Source of the DNA: Platycnemis pennipes
Taxonomy: Eukaryota; Arthropoda; Insecta; Odonata; Platycnemididae
DNA length: 64,000 nt
Direction: 5' to 3'
Assembly: GCA_933228895.1 (NCBI GenBank)
Contig: OW121856.1
Coordinates: 18,431,805-18,495,804, forward strand
Below, in pieces: positions 42,880 to 54,639 of this stretch (within the stretch, counting starts at the first letter, position 1; each line of letters starts with the position of its first letter). The notes below the pieces were generated by a model, which saw nothing but the letters and a program-made list of their open reading frames with translations, was not told where the DNA came from and searched no databases. The translations under genes were made by a program, and so were the position numbers.

Positions 42880-43374
42880 CATGGAAGTAAAAAAAACGCG
42901 CAATCGTACGCGTACTACGCGTATCGTGAATCACTTTTATGTATCGACTTCAGTCTAATGTAAATCATTTCCACATGAGTACCGAAAAGTATTGCTTCCT
43001 TTTTTGTCATCATTGTATGTATTCTACCACGATTGATAGTCTAATGGATCAGCCCCTGCCTGATATTCCTCGCGTATGGTTCCTTGCTGGCCAAACAACA
43101 TTTTCCACTCACTTTAAAATGCACTTTATATATTTCCGGCTTCTGTGAATCTTATTGACCGTAAGTCAGTGAAACTGAATCACCAATGTTTAATCAAAAT
43201 GCTTGTCGAGGTAAGATTATTGCAAGCTCCATAAGTATTTTATTATGAAACATATTTTCATTCAATGAGAATTTTCGAACTAAAATAATATTATTTGCAT
43301 TCAAATTTCTACGTGACGGGCCAAATGAGAAGGAAATTTTCCGCTGCGATTTCACTCCCAATCGGGTTTCAATA
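42880..43374. other. Intergenic, nothing recognised
   Basis: No gene or repeat supported. Confidence 0.5.
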
Positions 43375-43382
43375 CACTACAT

Positions 43383-43809
43383 AAGGGGTTGGCAAACGTT
43401 TTCAGTTAGAACCATATTGAGTTGTTCAGCAGTAATCATCGGTCCGTAGTAAAAAATAACACTCCAGAACCAAATATGCTTAGTTTTAATGAAAAATGAC
43501 AAAAACTGACTGCAGAGTAGGTATACAGAGACTAAATTATCTTACCAGAATAAAAGCGAAAATTACCATAGCATTTTTTTCACCAGACAGTTTGTGACAG
43601 TCTATACAAAGAGTTTCACATTTATGTGAATTATGTGACTGTGCTCGTATTTTAAAATATTGTTAAACATTTAAAGGTTCCAATTTTGAAATTCTAACTA
43701 AAAGTAGCTACTTCAGATGGTCACTACATAAATTTTGACTTGACTTTTCCGCATAATGCTACGCGAGTCGAATAAAATCATTTGGCGGGACGTAGTTTGC
43801 TGACCCCTA
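43383..43809. mobile_element. hAT-type MITE with 8-bp target duplication
   Basis: The ends are inverted: AAGGGGTTGGCAAAC and (minus strand) TAGGGGTCAGCAAAC. The flanks are CACTACAT (43375-43382) and CACTGCAT (43810-43817), an 8-bp duplication with one difference. An 8-bp duplication and GGGGT(C/T)(A/G)GCAAAC ends fit the hAT superfamily. The 427-bp interior is AT-rich and non-coding. Confidence 0.75.
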
Positions 43810-44224
43810 CACTGCATCGTCCTCAAGCACCTGAGGATGGATAGCAATAAAATTGTAACACGGGTAGTTTAAGTCTTTATCTTTGTTGGAAAATAGGGTC
43901 ACTTACCATATTTTTACTGCCAAATCTGAAAAAGATAGACCCATATTTTCCGTTATTCATTTCGTCGAGTCGTTCTCAAGTTATGAGCTGCGAAAAACAT
44001 GTTTTTAACCCTTTCGTAAAAATGGGCGTGCAAAGGACTAGTACGTCATCCACATCGTCCAATCACAACAGAGACTACGCAGCTTCTTCGCCCAATCACA
44101 GTGGGGGACACACATCTGATTATGCCAACGGAAGTGGTAGTAAGACTCCATGCGGGGTATTTTGAAAGGCATTGAATACTCGAATTCATCGTAATAAGTA
44201 TATAAGCCCGCCTAATTCGAGAGA

Positions 44225-44480
44225 GGATAGAGATAAAGAAGAACACCAACAATTTTAACATGCAACCTGGACAGAAGATCAGTAACACACAGCTTCCAGT
44301 TTTGAAATCTAGAATATCTGAGAAGTAAAACCCCACACCCTCCCGCCCTTCACCGAACCCATATAAATACCCGGGAAATGCACAAAGGGACCAGTATACC
44401 CTGAAGAGGCCTCCAGCAGCGGAGGGGAAACGTTTGTTGAAACCTGTGACGCGAGGCTTCCCAAAGACTGCAATCCCATA
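44225..44480 (+). repeat. Hammerhead-like retroelement segment
   Basis: At about 44399-44432 the sequence CCTGAAGAGGCCTCC, loop AGCAGC, GGAGGGGAAACG follows the hammerhead order CUGANGA, stem II (CCTCC/GGAGG), GAAA. Upstream AATACCCGGGAAATG may belong to the same element. The base pair closing stem II next to the core is lost, so the motif is probably degenerate. Penelope-like elements are the usual carriers. Confidence 0.4.
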
Positions 44481-44484
44481 AGTA

Positions 44485-44860
44485 GATTTCAGCACACTTT
44501 TATTCACGCCATGATGTATAATAAAAGTACCTAGAGCACTTCGTTGTTCAGTTATTTTGGGCTACTCACAGGATGCGCCAGAAGCTGTGTAGGCAAACCT
44601 CCCCTCCCATCTCCACTTCCCCTTCAGTTATCCCGCCAAGACAGTCAAGAAGGGGAAGTAGATGATGTAAAAATATTTAGAGCTCGTTAATTGGGCATCA
44701 CCTTATGCGTATTTTAATTTTTAACTTATCAGCGAATGGTCAGAAGATTAGTTTTCACTAATGTTCATTTTTCGTTTCTATCTAACGATTTTGTAAATAA
44801 AATAGAGATTTCGGTTCGGAATAAACGCCCCCATTGCCTTCTCATTTGGACCATCACGAC
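44485..44860. other. AT-rich intergenic, nothing recognised
   Basis: No gene supported. Confidence 0.5.
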
Positions 44861-44862
44861 GG

Positions 44863-45440
44863 ACTACATCTACATCTACATAATACCCTGCTAGCCACCA
44901 TAAAGGTGCCTGGCAGGAGGGTGATTTCACGCCAAACATGCATTACATATCATACATAAGAAAAGGATTAGTAATTATATTCCAGTCTAAACTTCAACAA
45001 TTTAAAAAAAAGTTTTTAATAGAAAAGCAAGCATGCAATAAAATGCTGTTAGTTGGGTTAGCTTAAGGTCCTTATATCAACATGCAACTACCTATGCTAT
45101 ACACTTGTATTAATACTATTGGATATATGTACATTCATTCATATCTATGCTTAGCCATTCATATCCCTAATTGTACGAGGAAAGAAGGACATTTTGAATA
45201 CGTCAGTTCGGCAATCAATTTCTCTAATTTTGTGATTATGGTATAGTCTACCGTAGGAAGTTGGGAGTTCGCAAAATATTTTTAACGTCATCAGTGGTAA
45301 TATTATCTTGAAATTTAGTTAAAAGTTTAAATCTGAATTTCAACCTAAGATCTGACAATGATTCCAATTTTAGGTCATTTCACAGACTGTTACGATAATA
45401 TAGCTATCATAAAATTGTACCATAAAAGTGGTCGTTGACT
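44863..45440 (-). mobile_element. CR1/Jockey-like LINE, 3' end, copy G
   Basis: Minus-strand copy starting at the TACATCTACATCTACATAATACCC-type tail. It preserves the uninterrupted sequence (CATCAGTGGTAATATTATC) at the point where copy F carries the SINE. The coding part is decayed. Confidence 0.65.
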
Positions 45441-45444
45441 AATT

Positions 45445-46145
45445 ACACCAACGCACCTGAGGCTTACACTCTCGTTCTTACTTTGACGGTCATACTAAGG
45501 ATTTCCACCGAGTTGTGCCCGTAGATGTTTCCACATCAGTGTTCAGATGTTGCCAAGTGCCTTTAACATTACGTCCTCCTCCATCCTTGACTTGCACTCA
45601 ACGTTCATCTCTAGCTTAGCCCAAAACCCTAACAACCACGGAGCATCCTCATTCTTCCACCTGCCGATGCTACAGGAGGGCTTACACAACCTCAGATTAC
45701 GTTAGATTCATAATAGTGCCGAAAACGCATTTCTCAGCTGACACATTGTTGATGACGTTATAGTATACGATATCACTAATGTTTGCCTATGAAATTCATT
45801 TGTGGGTTTGGTGACAAGACGTTGAATTGGTTAAAGTGAGTAGCGTGACCATGTGTGTTAAAAAGTAAAAGTGAGAGAAAAACGCAGGTGTACTACTTTG
45901 CGCCGAGATGTAATTCTACGTGGCATAAAGCTCCCGATTAATATTTTTTATAAATCATGTACATTCTCTGATTTGGCCCGAAAATCAACGAGAAACATCG
46001 AAATCATCGAGTTCCTCAGCTACAGTTCGTTTATTCACGAAGAACGGTCTTCCTGAGACAGTTCGTTCTGCTCCCTCCTGCGATCGCCCTGCACTTCCCA
46101 CGTCACTATGGAGACCGCCAATATAAATACGTTTCACGGAGTGGG
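45445..46145. other. Intergenic, nothing recognised
   Basis: No gene or repeat supported. Confidence 0.5.
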
Positions 46146-46147
46146 CG

Positions 46148-46870
46148 TGGTTACATCTATATCTACGCAATACCCTGAAAGCCACCGCGAGGGTGTGTGG
46201 CAGGGGGGTGAAGACGACAAAAAATGCACTTTTTACATGCGACTAGACTACTACATGGAAATATGCTACATATAGGGTTACATGCAGCTAGATACTTAGT
46301 GCCTAAATAGTAATAAAGGAATTGGTTGTTAATACATGCATGAACTACAGATTCCTCCACAGTATTTCACCTACCTATCCCTTAGCTATGCTGCCTATTG
46401 AGTTCTCTCATAGAAAGGGGGAAAAATTACATTTTGAATCTATCAGTACGACAATCTATATCTCTAAAATGATTTATCAGGTTCAGGCTAGCATAATACA
46501 CTGATGTTTTTAATATACATAAAACTAATCTAGTAAAGCTATCCGTTTTAAATATCTGTAATAGATTTAATCTGCACATTAATCTACGATCTGATAATGA
46601 TTCCCAACCTAATTCTTGTATCAATTCTGATTCACTACTAAACCTATCGTAACACCCTTCAACTAGCCTAGCTGCTCTACGCTGCAAACCGCCTAGTTCT
46701 CTAATCAAACTTAATTCATTTGAATCCCATACACTGGTTACATAATCAAGATGGGGCCAAACTTGTGAAAAGTAACATCGCTCGTTTGTCTTCTCGTCAC
46801 ATTCCCTGATATATTCACTCTTTTAATGAATCCTAGCTTTACGTCTCCGTTACGGCTCTGCTCCGAATGA
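46148..46870 (-). mobile_element. CR1/Jockey-like LINE, 3' end, copy H
   Basis: Minus-strand copy with the tail TATCTACGCAATACCCTGAAAGCC and one of the better coding ends: MIRELGGLQRRAARLVEG, ELGWESLSDRR and DIDCRTDRFKM at 46427-46708. Upstream coding sequence decays by 46870. Confidence 0.7.
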
Positions 46871-46874
46871 TAAG

Positions 46875-48745
46875 GCTGTATATCTCGTATAAATGGGTTT
46901 TAAAAAATTCTGAAATGTGAAGGGGATGTGTTTTACGCATTCTTTATTGTTTCATAGTCTTTAAATGTGATTTATCACTCTATAAATGTAGATTCAGTGA
47001 TCACTTGGATCTCAGGTTTTGGAAGCGAGAACTGTCCCCGTATAAGGTTTTCCGGAACAGCGGAGCCTCATGACTCATGCCACTTAGTCCTTCGTTTCAG
47101 TCGATTCCGACAACGCTATTGTTAACACCTAATACCTTCTGGAACTTTCCGGGGTATGTATGCTTTTGGAAATGCCACTTCCACGTAGAACTTAGTCTGA
47201 TGCCGCCGTACAGTGGTCGTAAATCGAAAGAAAACTGGACAAAAGAGCAAAATTGCCTTTTTTGAGATATAACCTTGAAAAATCACGCAAACACTCATAA
47301 GAGATTGCTTATTAAGGTATAGTTCACAATTTGTCATGGTTCTCATCCGTTATTCAGATACAGGGGCTCAAACATGACCAAATTAAAAAAAACGCTGAAC
47401 TTATTTTCTCCGAGTATCTTCCCAATTACGGTGATGGTGACGTTGTGGGAGAAATTTGAGCAAATAAAAATGACAATATATTAGCACAATGCTTTGCCTT
47501 GGCAATGCCTACGCTTTAAATATTTTTTAAGTGTTTGAGTGCTATCAAGTTACAAAATGGTGGACGCTGTTTTTGGACAATTTTTTACATAAAGTAGAGA
47601 ATATCTAGCGTTTAACCTGTCAATTAACTTATATCAGAGCACTCATTGAAGATTCTTAAAGGCGAAACTGAAGTGAAATCAAAAATAATATGGCGACGCC
47701 GAAAAATACATACGATTTTCTGACCGCGCGTCCGGAGTCTGGCTCCGCGCGGAGGGGCCTTGGAAATGCCGTGACTCGCTTACATTGATCAAAAGACATG
47801 GATCCGAAAGCTTCCTATTAAATTCGCCATTTTTCAGCTGTACGCACTGTCACTTACCTCCTCTGACTCTATATTGATGAAGTAGCAAGAATATTGAATC
47901 GTACTAGCAGATACGTTCACGCGGAATCGCGTTCAATTTATTTTTCGTTGCATACGCACGGAAACGAACTTCTTACTCACACTCTTCAGCCCTTGAAAAG
48001 TGTGGAGTCCTCATAGAGACCATGTAACCTTCCAGAAATCCACTAGTTAGAATTCTTTCGCATATTTTACATACATACTTGCAAATTAATGAGATATATA
48101 TTTAATCTACGAGTGGTTGAACAGTGGGCACACGCTAGAATTCTTGGCGAATTGTGATTCATTATGATTTGAAGATTTCGCACATATTCTCAGTGATTAT
48201 TTTTCCTTTCGGGTACACTGTGCTTTTAGCTTGTAGTACTCGGTCATAACTCCATTCGGCCATTCCGACAAGAATACCAACATTAGGGATTGATTGCTCC
48301 CGCGGCTCCCACGTCGTGCCATATGTTTTCCCGCGATACAACGGTACGACCTCCAAAGCACCATGGGCTATAAAATCCTCCAAACGTCTACAATTCGATC
48401 GTCCATGACAGAATCGCCGTCGGCTCAAAAATCCTGCCAAAAAACCTGAGCCGTTGAAGCGCCCAAAATCCTAGCTCTGACACTGCTCAGAACACCTTCA
48501 TTTCATCGAATTCATTTTGTAACTTAAATATTTGGAGATGGAGGATATAAAGAAATGGTCAATAAGCTGGGGAGGAAAGAAGGGTGGTCGAAAAAAATTA
48601 GAGAAGGAAGTTAAAGAGGATGTAGGACGTTTTGATAGGTGCGGGAATGTTAAAAAGGCTTTTTGAGTGGAGTATGCTAGGTTTTAGAAATAGCTAGTAA
48701 ACGCGGAAGATGAAGGAAAAATGAGTATTCTGGATTGCATAATAA
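46875..48745. other. AT-rich intergenic, nothing recognised
   Basis: No gene supported in about 1.9 kb. A 92-codon minus-strand frame at 48162-48440 has no recognisable motif. Confidence 0.5.
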
Positions 48746-48750
48746 ATATA

Positions 48751-49570
48751 CAGGGTTTATAGGAGTTTTCATTTTCATTTTTCCTGACTTTTCCAGGATT
48801 TCCAGACCATTATTAGTGATTTTCCCTGACTTTTGAGCGCCTGAAAACTCCAAGATTTTGGTCATTTATAGAGATAAAAGTGGTAGTGAGGAAGCAAAGA
48901 AGTCTAAACTTATGAAAAATTGTAGGTTTATTATCATATTAATCATACGAACTTCCAGTAATAAGAGATCAACAACTTTAAGTCAACAAAATAAAAATTA
49001 TCATTACTTACATCGATATGCCTTCAGAAAGGGTTTTAATTGCAGAAAAATATGCAAAGAAGGCTAACCTGGCTTTTCCTTCAAACCTGATTTAATGTTA
49101 AAGTAGCTCTTTGAATCAATCTTCATTTTTTCTTCCTCACATCCTTCTACAGATTTGGCTAAGTGACTTCAAATTTGACTGAGAATAACTTTTTCCTCGC
49201 CAGAGAGACAAAGCGAAGCATTCCTGGCGAAATTGGTAGCGAAAGAAAATGAAAATATGAATGCGCACACTTTTCGCCAATCTATTCACCAAATCATGCA
49301 GGCTATAGCCAGAAAGAACCAGAATAGGCCCCCTGGGCTGCCTCCACAGCGAAGCCGGCCTGAGGCCAGCCATCCCTCCTTCACCCTCCTCCTCCACTCC
49401 TATGTGCAGTTTTTGATCTCTTGGTATTTTCAGGTGATAAATTTAAACATTTTGTGATTTTTCCCTGACCACACGTTGAATTCCCTGACTTTTCCAGGAT
49501 TTCCATGACCGTTTTCATTTTCCCTGACTATTCCAGGTTTCCCAGGATTTCCAGGTTCCTATAAACCCTG
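48751..49570. mobile_element. Non-autonomous hAT-like element (820 bp)
   Basis: The ends are perfect inverted 14-mers CAGGGTTTATAGGA (48751-48764 and 49557-49570). Subterminal CCCTGACTTTTCCAGGATTTCC repeats occur at both sides, like the CCTGACTTTTTCC runs of the 3875-6489 hAT. The interior has no transposase. Target duplication is unclear (TAAATATA left, ATATATGA right). Confidence 0.7.
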
Positions 49571-49574
49571 ATAT

Positions 49575-50325
49575 ATGATGATTTAAAAATGGGCTGTAAA
49601 TTAATAAATGTGGACTCTATGAATGATATATGAATGGGAAACGGTAGACAAAGAGTATTTGCAAACTTACGAACATTTGCATGAATATATCCGCGGATAA
49701 ATTCTTACAACCATCTCGCGGTGTAGACATATCAAAGTTTCCCTCTTTTTCCTCGCAATCCCGTCCATTTAACCGTTTTATTCCATCTGAGACTCGACCA
49801 AAATAGAAAAAAGGAAATCATAAAAAAAGGAAATTATCTGTCCAGGGAATTGTACACCATGCAGCATTCTGCAGGAAAACTAAATGATTTGGTCTCCAGT
49901 TTCACCAGAGCCCCTGAACACACAACCCGACACTACGACTGCCATGTAACCTTCCCTGCATATAAAGATGGGTACAGGGTAACACATAGCTGATTATAAA
50001 TGTCAAACGCGGATAAGCTTAAAGCCACCGAGTGCGTTCACCGGGTTGTGGATGGTGGGTCGACGTTAGATATAGAGATTAGCTGCGAGATAAGCGAGTT
50101 TACTCGTCGAATAATCGGTCGTGGACAAAAAGCGACGGCATTTCGAGGTGGTACTGGTACATCCCTGAGTAAGATCTATATCATACAGAACCTGTGAAGA
50201 TTCCATAACTTGGCGACGGAAACCCGCCAATAATTACGCTTCTCATCACCCGGAGGAGAGGGCAGCAGCTCTTCTTCATATGAGTGAAGGTGGAGACCAT
50301 AGTTGTCGGTACATCGACACTCATT
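49575..50325. other. Intergenic, nothing recognised
   Basis: A 65-codon frame at 50000-50197 has no motif. No gene supported. Confidence 0.45.
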
Positions 50326-50329
50326 TCAC

Positions 50330-53218
50330 TACTGGCGTGGTAATATTTACTTTAACGGCTGTGGTACTGCGACGTGGAAGGCAAGGGGAAACCACCACAT
50401 TATTATCCCGAGGAGTCGATGCTGCTCCACTTTTTCTTTCAAACAAGACCTGATGGAACCCTCTCGGGTGAAATATTCCGAAGGTAAAACAGTCCGCCAT
50501 TCGGATCTCCGGGCGGGGATTACCGAAGAGAGTACTTCAGTCAAGTGTGATAAACATTTTAGGGTAGGAATATGGAACGTGAAATTGCTACGGGCCTGCG
50601 GGAAACTGGAAAACATAAAGGCGGAAATGAGAAGAATGGACCTCGACGCATTAGGAATCAGCGAAATGAATTGGCCCGAAGAAGGAAACTTTTGGAGTGG
50701 AAGCTACAGGATTATACACACACGATCATTAAATGGCAATGCTGGGGTAGGCATAATGCTCAGGTAGAGCGCTGGAATGCGTGTGAAAAGCTTCCTGCAG
50801 TACAATGAAAGGATAGTAATGGTGAAGATCGAGACCAAACCTGCAGATACCGTAGTGGTGCAGGTTTACATGCCTACGTCGGACTACGAAGATGAAGAAG
50901 TGGAAGATGTCGACGAAGATATCAAGGAAGTAATAAAACATGTAAGAGCTAATTATTTTAGGAGATTGAAACGCGGTCGTCGGCGAAGGTCAAGATGGAC
51001 GAATAACTGGGAAATATGGATTGAGAAACCGAAATGAAAGAGGAGAAAGACTTCTGGAGTTCTGCACACAACATAAGTTGGTGGTTTCCAACATAGTTTA
51101 AAAACCACAACCAAAGAAGATACACATTGAAAAGAACATATGGCAATTATAAAACTGAAGGAGGCTCAACATCATCATGCATATCAAAAAGCAGTGGGAA
51201 AAATCATAGGAGAGGACCTGACTGAGAAATCAGTTGAAGAGCGTTGGAAAAACATTAAATGTGGACTACAGGAAGCCGCAAAGGAAGCTCTTGGAAGAAG
51301 TTGCCAAGAAGAAGTCATGGATCACGGAATAAGTATTAGACCTGATACAAGAAAGAAAAAGAATGCGAATACAGAAGAAGGGAAACTTTGTTACAAAAGA
51401 ATAAGGAACGAAATAAGTCGCAAAGCCAGGAAAGTTAGAGAAATGTGGATGAAGAACCTATGTGAAGATGTGCAAAACAATCTTGCACTTTGAAAGGTGG
51501 AAGCTACCTATAGGATAGTGAGGAACCACTTCAAGGAACGGAGCGCAAGTTGCAATGCCATAAGGGACAAGAAGAGAGAACATTTGATTAAAAATGAATA
51601 CAAAGTGAAGAGATGAAAAGAATATCTGGAAGAGTTATACAACGGAAACATTCTCCGTACGAAAGTGATCGAAGAGAAAAGCGAAGTCGAAGAGGATGAT
51701 ATGGCAGAATCAATATTAAGATTGGAATTTGACGCAGCAATAAGGGGACTTCGCATGACTAAGGCTTCTTAAATTGATGATATTCCTGCAGAACTAATAC
51801 AAAATGCAGGAGAGAAGACATTAACCCATCTTTACAAAACCACCTGCGACATTTACTCAACAGGAGAAATACCCATGGACTTCGAGAAAAACATCATCAT
51901 TCCTATACCAAAAATGAAGAAAGCGAAGAAATGCGAGCATTTTCGGACTATAAGCCTGGCAATACATGCATCGAAGATATTGACAAAGGATCATATACAG
52001 AAGAATAGAACGAAAAGCTGACGAGTTCCTGGATGAATATCAACTTGGATTCAGAAAAAGTAAGGGTGCAAGAGAGGCAATATTGGCACTTAGGCGGCTC
52101 ATTAAGAAGAGAATGGAGAAGAACAAACCGACTTTCATTGCATTTGTGGATTTAGAAAAGGCTTTTGACAACGTGGAGTGGAATTCAACGCTTGATATTC
52201 TGAAAGGAATTGGAATGACCTACAATTAACAAAGAATTATCCACAGTTTGTATAAAACCAAGTAGCTGTGATTAAATCTGGAACCAGCTGTTAAGAAGCA
52301 AGAATAAGGAAAGGAGTGAGACATGGTTGTGCTCTGTCTCCCATAATTTTCAATACATCATCGAGAGAGCCATCAATGAAAACAAAGAGAAGTCTTCAGG
52401 AGTGCACATCCACGGAGAAAAAATTAGCATGCTGAGATTCGCTGATGACATAGCACTCATTACAGAGACAGAGAGGGATCTGAATAAGATGCTGATAACC
52501 ATGGAAAAGACAATGGCCAGATATCCTCTGAAGACCAATAAGGATAAAACTTAGCTATTGGCGTGCAGCAAAAGATAAGAGGCCAAAACCAATTTTAAAC
52601 TAGGGAAGCAAACCTGGAAGAGGTGAAAGAGTTCTGCTAACTAGGAAGCCGCGTAACCAACGATGGACGAAGCAGAATAGAAATAGTGAGTAGAATATCC
52701 CAGGCAAAGAGGACATTTTATTAAAAGAATCTACTTACATCTGGAAATACAAGCGTAGAAGTAAGGAAACAATTAATCAGGACTTACATCTGGAGCACTT
52801 TTTTTTACGGCAGTGAGGCATGGGCGATGACAGAAGCGGAGAAGAAAGGGTGGAAGCATTCGAAATGTGGTGCTACAGAAGAATGATGAATATTAAATGG
52901 ATAGACCGAGTGCCACACGAAGAAGTATTAAGAAAAGTGGGAGAAAAGAGAAGCCTGCTGAAAACTCTAAGAAGAAGACGGGATAACTTATAACTTAATG
53001 AGCTATATATTAAGACACGATGGTCTGATGAAGACAATCGTTGAAGGACAAAATCGTGGATGGGAAAAATGGCAAAGGAAGACCTCTTGCGAGATATATG
53101 GAACAAGTGATTAAGGATGTGAAAGAGAAGAAATACGCAAATATGAAGAGATTAGCCGATAGCAGAACTCAGTGGAGAGCTGTTTCAAACCAATCTGAGG
53201 ATTGATGACTTATGATGA
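50330..53218 (+). mobile_element. RTE-like non-LTR retrotransposon, copy 1 (near full length, broken)
   Basis: In order on the plus strand: an apurinic-like endonuclease N-terminus (RVGIWNVKLLRACGKLENIK, then LDALGISEMNWP) at about 50560-50770; QVYMPTSDYEDEEVED at 50850-50940; a linker with KEALGRS at 51140-51493; reverse transcriptase fingers/palm (DDIPAEL, then GEIPMDFEKNIIIPIP, FVDLEKAFDNVEW) from 51760; the FADD catalytic box near 52436; and a C-terminal SEAWAMTE-like and DRVPHEEVLRKVGEKRSLL block. It ends with a TGATGA-type tail near 53218. Frameshifts and stops throughout make it non-functional. Confidence 0.75.
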
Positions 53219-53229
53219 GCCCCAATCTT

Positions 53230-54636
53230 AAGATCAGAATTTGACGCAGCTGTTAGGGACCACAGGATAAATAAGGCTTTGGGAATAGATGATATTCCTG
53301 CCGAACTTATTAAAAATTCCGGAGAGATGACATTTGCTCAGCTGTACAAAACCATCTGCGACATGTTCACTACAGGAGAGATACCCACGGACTTTGAGAA
53401 GAACATCATCATCCCTATTGCCAAAAAGAAGAGGGCTGAGAACTGTGAACATTATAGGTCCTTAAGCTTGACAACACATGCCTCGAAGATATTGACGAGA
53501 ATCATCTATAGAAGAATGGAACGAAAAGCTGAGGATTTCCTGGATGAAGACCAATTTGGGTTTAGAAGAAACAAGGGCACAAGAGAAGCGATTTTGGCCC
53601 TCAGGCTACTTATAGAGAAGAGAATAGAAAATTATCTATCAACGTTTATTGCATTTGTAGATTTGGAGAAGGCATTTGATAACGTGGATTGGAACATGAT
53701 TCTAAAGGTTCTGAAAGAAATTGTAGTATCATACAATGACCGAAGAGTTATCCACAGCTTGTGTAAAAACCAGGAGGCCATAATCAAATCAGGACCCAGC
53801 AGTACAGAAGCAAGCATCAAGAAGGGAGTGAGGCAAGGCTGTGCACTGTCTCCCGTCTTATTCAATGTCTACATCGAGAAAGCCATCCAAAAGTCAAAGA
53901 AAAGTCTCCGGGAGTGAATATCCACAGGGAGAAAATCGGCATGCTACGATTTGCCGATGACATAGCAGTCGTGGCAGAGACAGAAAGAGATTTAAAGAAG
54001 ACAATACGAAATATGGAAAGGATAGTGGCCAGATACCATCTGAAGATCAAAAAAAATTAAGGTATTGGTATGCAGTAGAAGAAAGGAAGCCAGGACCAAC
54101 CAAACTAGGAAAACAAAAAATCGAGGAGGTGGAGGAGTTCTGTTATCTGGGAAGCCGCGTAACCTGCGATGGACGAAGTAAAAGAGACATTGCCAGTAGA
54201 ATTTCCCAAGCGAAAAGGGTATTCTATCATAAGAAGAGTCTCCTTACAGCTGCAAATACAAGCTTGGAAGTGAGGAAACATTTCATTAGGACACACATCG
54301 GGAGCATTCTACTATATGGCAACGAAGCATGGACAATAACAACAGCAGAGAAGTCTAGAAGAGTGGGAGAAAAGAAATGTCTACTGAAAAAAATAAGAAG
54401 ACAGGACAACTTAATAGGCTAGATCTTAAGACCCGATGGTCTGATGAAGACAATCGTCGAGGGAAAAGTGTTCGGGAAGAATGGAAAAGGCAGGCCTCGC
54501 ATGAGATATATGGAGCAAGTGAGAAGGATGTAAAAGAGAGGAGTTACGTCAATATGAAGTGGTTGGCCGATAGAAGAATTGAGTGGAAGGCTGCGTCAAA
54601 CCAATCCTAGGACTGTTGACCGATGATAATGATGAC
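53230..54636 (+). mobile_element. RTE-like non-LTR retrotransposon, copy 2 (5'-truncated)
   Basis: It starts within the reverse transcriptase just downstream of copy 1 and aligns to it from about 51719 onward. A 212-codon intact frame (53279-53917) covers GIDDIPAELIKNSGEM, GFRRNKGTREAI, FVDLEKAFDNVDW and GVRQGCALSPVLFNVY. After a frame break the FADD box follows near 53949. The C-terminal half (54129-54600) is less decayed than in copy 1. It ends with GACCGATGATAATGATGA. Confidence 0.75.
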
Positions 54637-54639
54637 ATA

